A stretch of 8,040 nucleotides of DNA from JBBSTY01 sp038235385 (GTDB lineage Bacteria > Actinomycetota > Acidimicrobiia > Acidimicrobiales > Acidimicrobilacustridaceae), in the NCBI GenBank assembly GCA_038235385.1, contig JBBSTY010000164.1:1-8040 (forward strand). The letters run 5' to 3'. Below, in pieces: positions 7,298-8,040 of this stretch. A program made the position numbers and the translations under genes. Every line of letters begins with the position of its first letter. Positions within the stretch are counted from its first letter, which is position 1. The notes under the pieces are model-generated. The model had not been told where the DNA came from, ran no database searches, and saw only the letters and a list, made by a program, of their open reading frames with translations.

Positions 7298-8040
7298 CCG
7301 CACCCGGGAACCGCCGCCCGCCCCGAGACGACCAGGAGTTCGCACGGTCCGTCGAGATCCACCGGCTCCTCGCCGACATCGTCTCCCGTGGCGGCGGAGC
7401 GACCGAGGTGGCCGCCGTGCTGCACTCGGCGCTCGGATGCGGGATCGAGGTGCTCGACACGACCGGCACGACCGTCGCCCGCGTCCCGACCGACGCCGCC
7501 CTCGACGGATCTGTGTGCGTGCGCCAAGAGGTGCTGGTGGGCGGTCGACGCCACGGCGAGATCGTCGCCCTGGTCGAACCGGCCGCCATCGACGGGGTGG
7601 CGCACATGGCCCTGGAGCAGGCGGCGCTCGCGCTCGCCGCTCGTGGGACGCACCTCGCGTTGGACGAGCGCGATCGCTTCGCCACCACGACGCTCGAGGT
7701 GCTGATCGCCGGTGAGGTCGCGGACCTCGCCGACGTCACCGAGCGCGGGACGACCTTCGGGTGGGATCTGACCCGACCCCGAGCGGTCCTGTTGGCGTCC
7801 ATCGATCCGTCCCCCGATCCGTCCCCCGATGCCGGCCTCCGATCATCGACCCTGGGCACCATCGCCGCCGCCGCGCGCGCCACGCTCGGGAGCGACGCCA
7901 TCGTGTGGACCCGCAGCACCTCGGTCGCGGCGCTCGTCGCCCCACGGACGGATGGCCCGGAGGAACGGCGCACGCTGGCCGAGGCGCTCCGCCGCGAGCT
8001 CGATCGACAGGTCCGAGCGGTGACGGTCAGCATCGGGGTC
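7294..8040 (+). CDS. PucR/CdaR-type transcriptional regulator (N-terminal part, cut by window edge)
   Basis: ATG (7294-7296) overlaps the preceding stop as ATGA, and the frame is open for 249 codons to the window edge. The N-terminal region (about 15-125) looks like a small sensory domain: RSVEIHRLLADIVSRGGG, then a GIEVLDTTGTTVARVP strand pair and a region ending in EQAALALAARG. A helical stretch with LEVLIAGE (about 139-146) follows, and then what looks like a CdaR GGDEF-like domain starting RPRAVLLASID and reaching VTVSIGV at the cut, the expected place of the family's 'V-x-I-G-x-G' motif. A C-terminal PucR-type helix-turn-helix would lie beyond the edge and is not seen. An in-frame 12-base duplication gives DPSPDPSPD near residue 171. 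Family members control purine, amine or other catabolic genes; the target here is unknown. Coupling to the XRE-cupin regulator suggests joint action. Confidence 0.72.
   Translation, partial: MTAPGNRRPPRDDQEFARSVEIHRLLADIVSRGGGATEVAAVLHSALGCGIEVLDTTGTTVARVPTDAALDGSVCVRQEVLVGGRRHGEIVALVEPAAIDGVAHMALEQAALALAARGTHLALDERDRFATTTLEVLIAGEVADLADVTERGTTFGWDLTRPRAVLLASIDPSPDPSPDAGLRSSTLGTIAAAARATLGSDAIVWTRSTSVAALVAPRTDGPEERRTLAEALRRELDRQVRAVTVSIGV
7803..7830 (+). repeat. In-frame 12-bp tandem repeat in the PucR-like gene
   Basis: CGATCCGTCCCC occurs twice head to tail (7803-7814 and 7815-7826), followed by a four-base partial third copy. The unit is a multiple of three and encodes DPSP twice, extending a loop right after the first strand of the GGDEF-like domain. 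It looks like a recent slippage duplication. Confidence 0.8.

Noticed and set aside
6095..7345. Minus-strand open frame of 416 codons opposite the fusion regulator
   Set aside because: Arg/Gly/Asp/His-rich translation without recognisable motifs; the plus strand has coherent domains and a ribosome-binding site.

Overview
The window is gene-dense, very GC-rich DNA with GTG starts, 1- to 4-nt gene overlaps and actinobacterial gene families, including a complete mycofactocin-pathway enzyme. An actinobacterium fits best, possibly Acidimicrobiia; the class is an inference. I saw no RNA genes, insertion sequences, CRISPR arrays or attachment sites, and no gene-free stretch above about 140 bases.

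Left part (1-3593): Fe-S cluster assembly and repair. On the minus strand sufB, sufC and sufD (sufD cut by the window edge) form a tightly overlapping operon in the order B-C-D, encoding the SufBCD scaffold. A 139-bp AT-richer intergenic region separates sufB from a divergent plus-strand gene for a Ric/YtfE/ScdA di-iron repair protein, so assembly and repair functions share one regulatory region.

Middle (3594-5713): a reduced mycofactocin locus. A TetR regulator resembling MftR lies on the minus strand. Its stop codon overlaps the GTG start of a 21-codon remnant of a sulfatase N-terminus. Divergent from mftR is a 20-codon microORF with a good ribosome-binding site, whose stop overlaps the start of a full-length mftD. 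The precursor gene mftA and the genes mftB, mftC, mftE and mftF are not in the window, so this is an isolated mftR-mftD pair or an eroded cluster.

Right part (5714-8040): a short GC-rich palindrome lies between mftD and a convergent gene for a 100-residue DksA/TraR-type zinc-finger protein. Divergent from that gene is the most unusual protein here: a degenerate KaiC/RecA-like domain lacking Walker A, fused to an XRE helix-turn-helix and a cupin domain. A perfect GATAAGC-GTG-GCTTATC palindrome sits just upstream. Its stop overlaps the start of a PucR/CdaR-type regulator that runs off the right edge, giving a translationally coupled two-regulator operon. The genes it controls are not visible.
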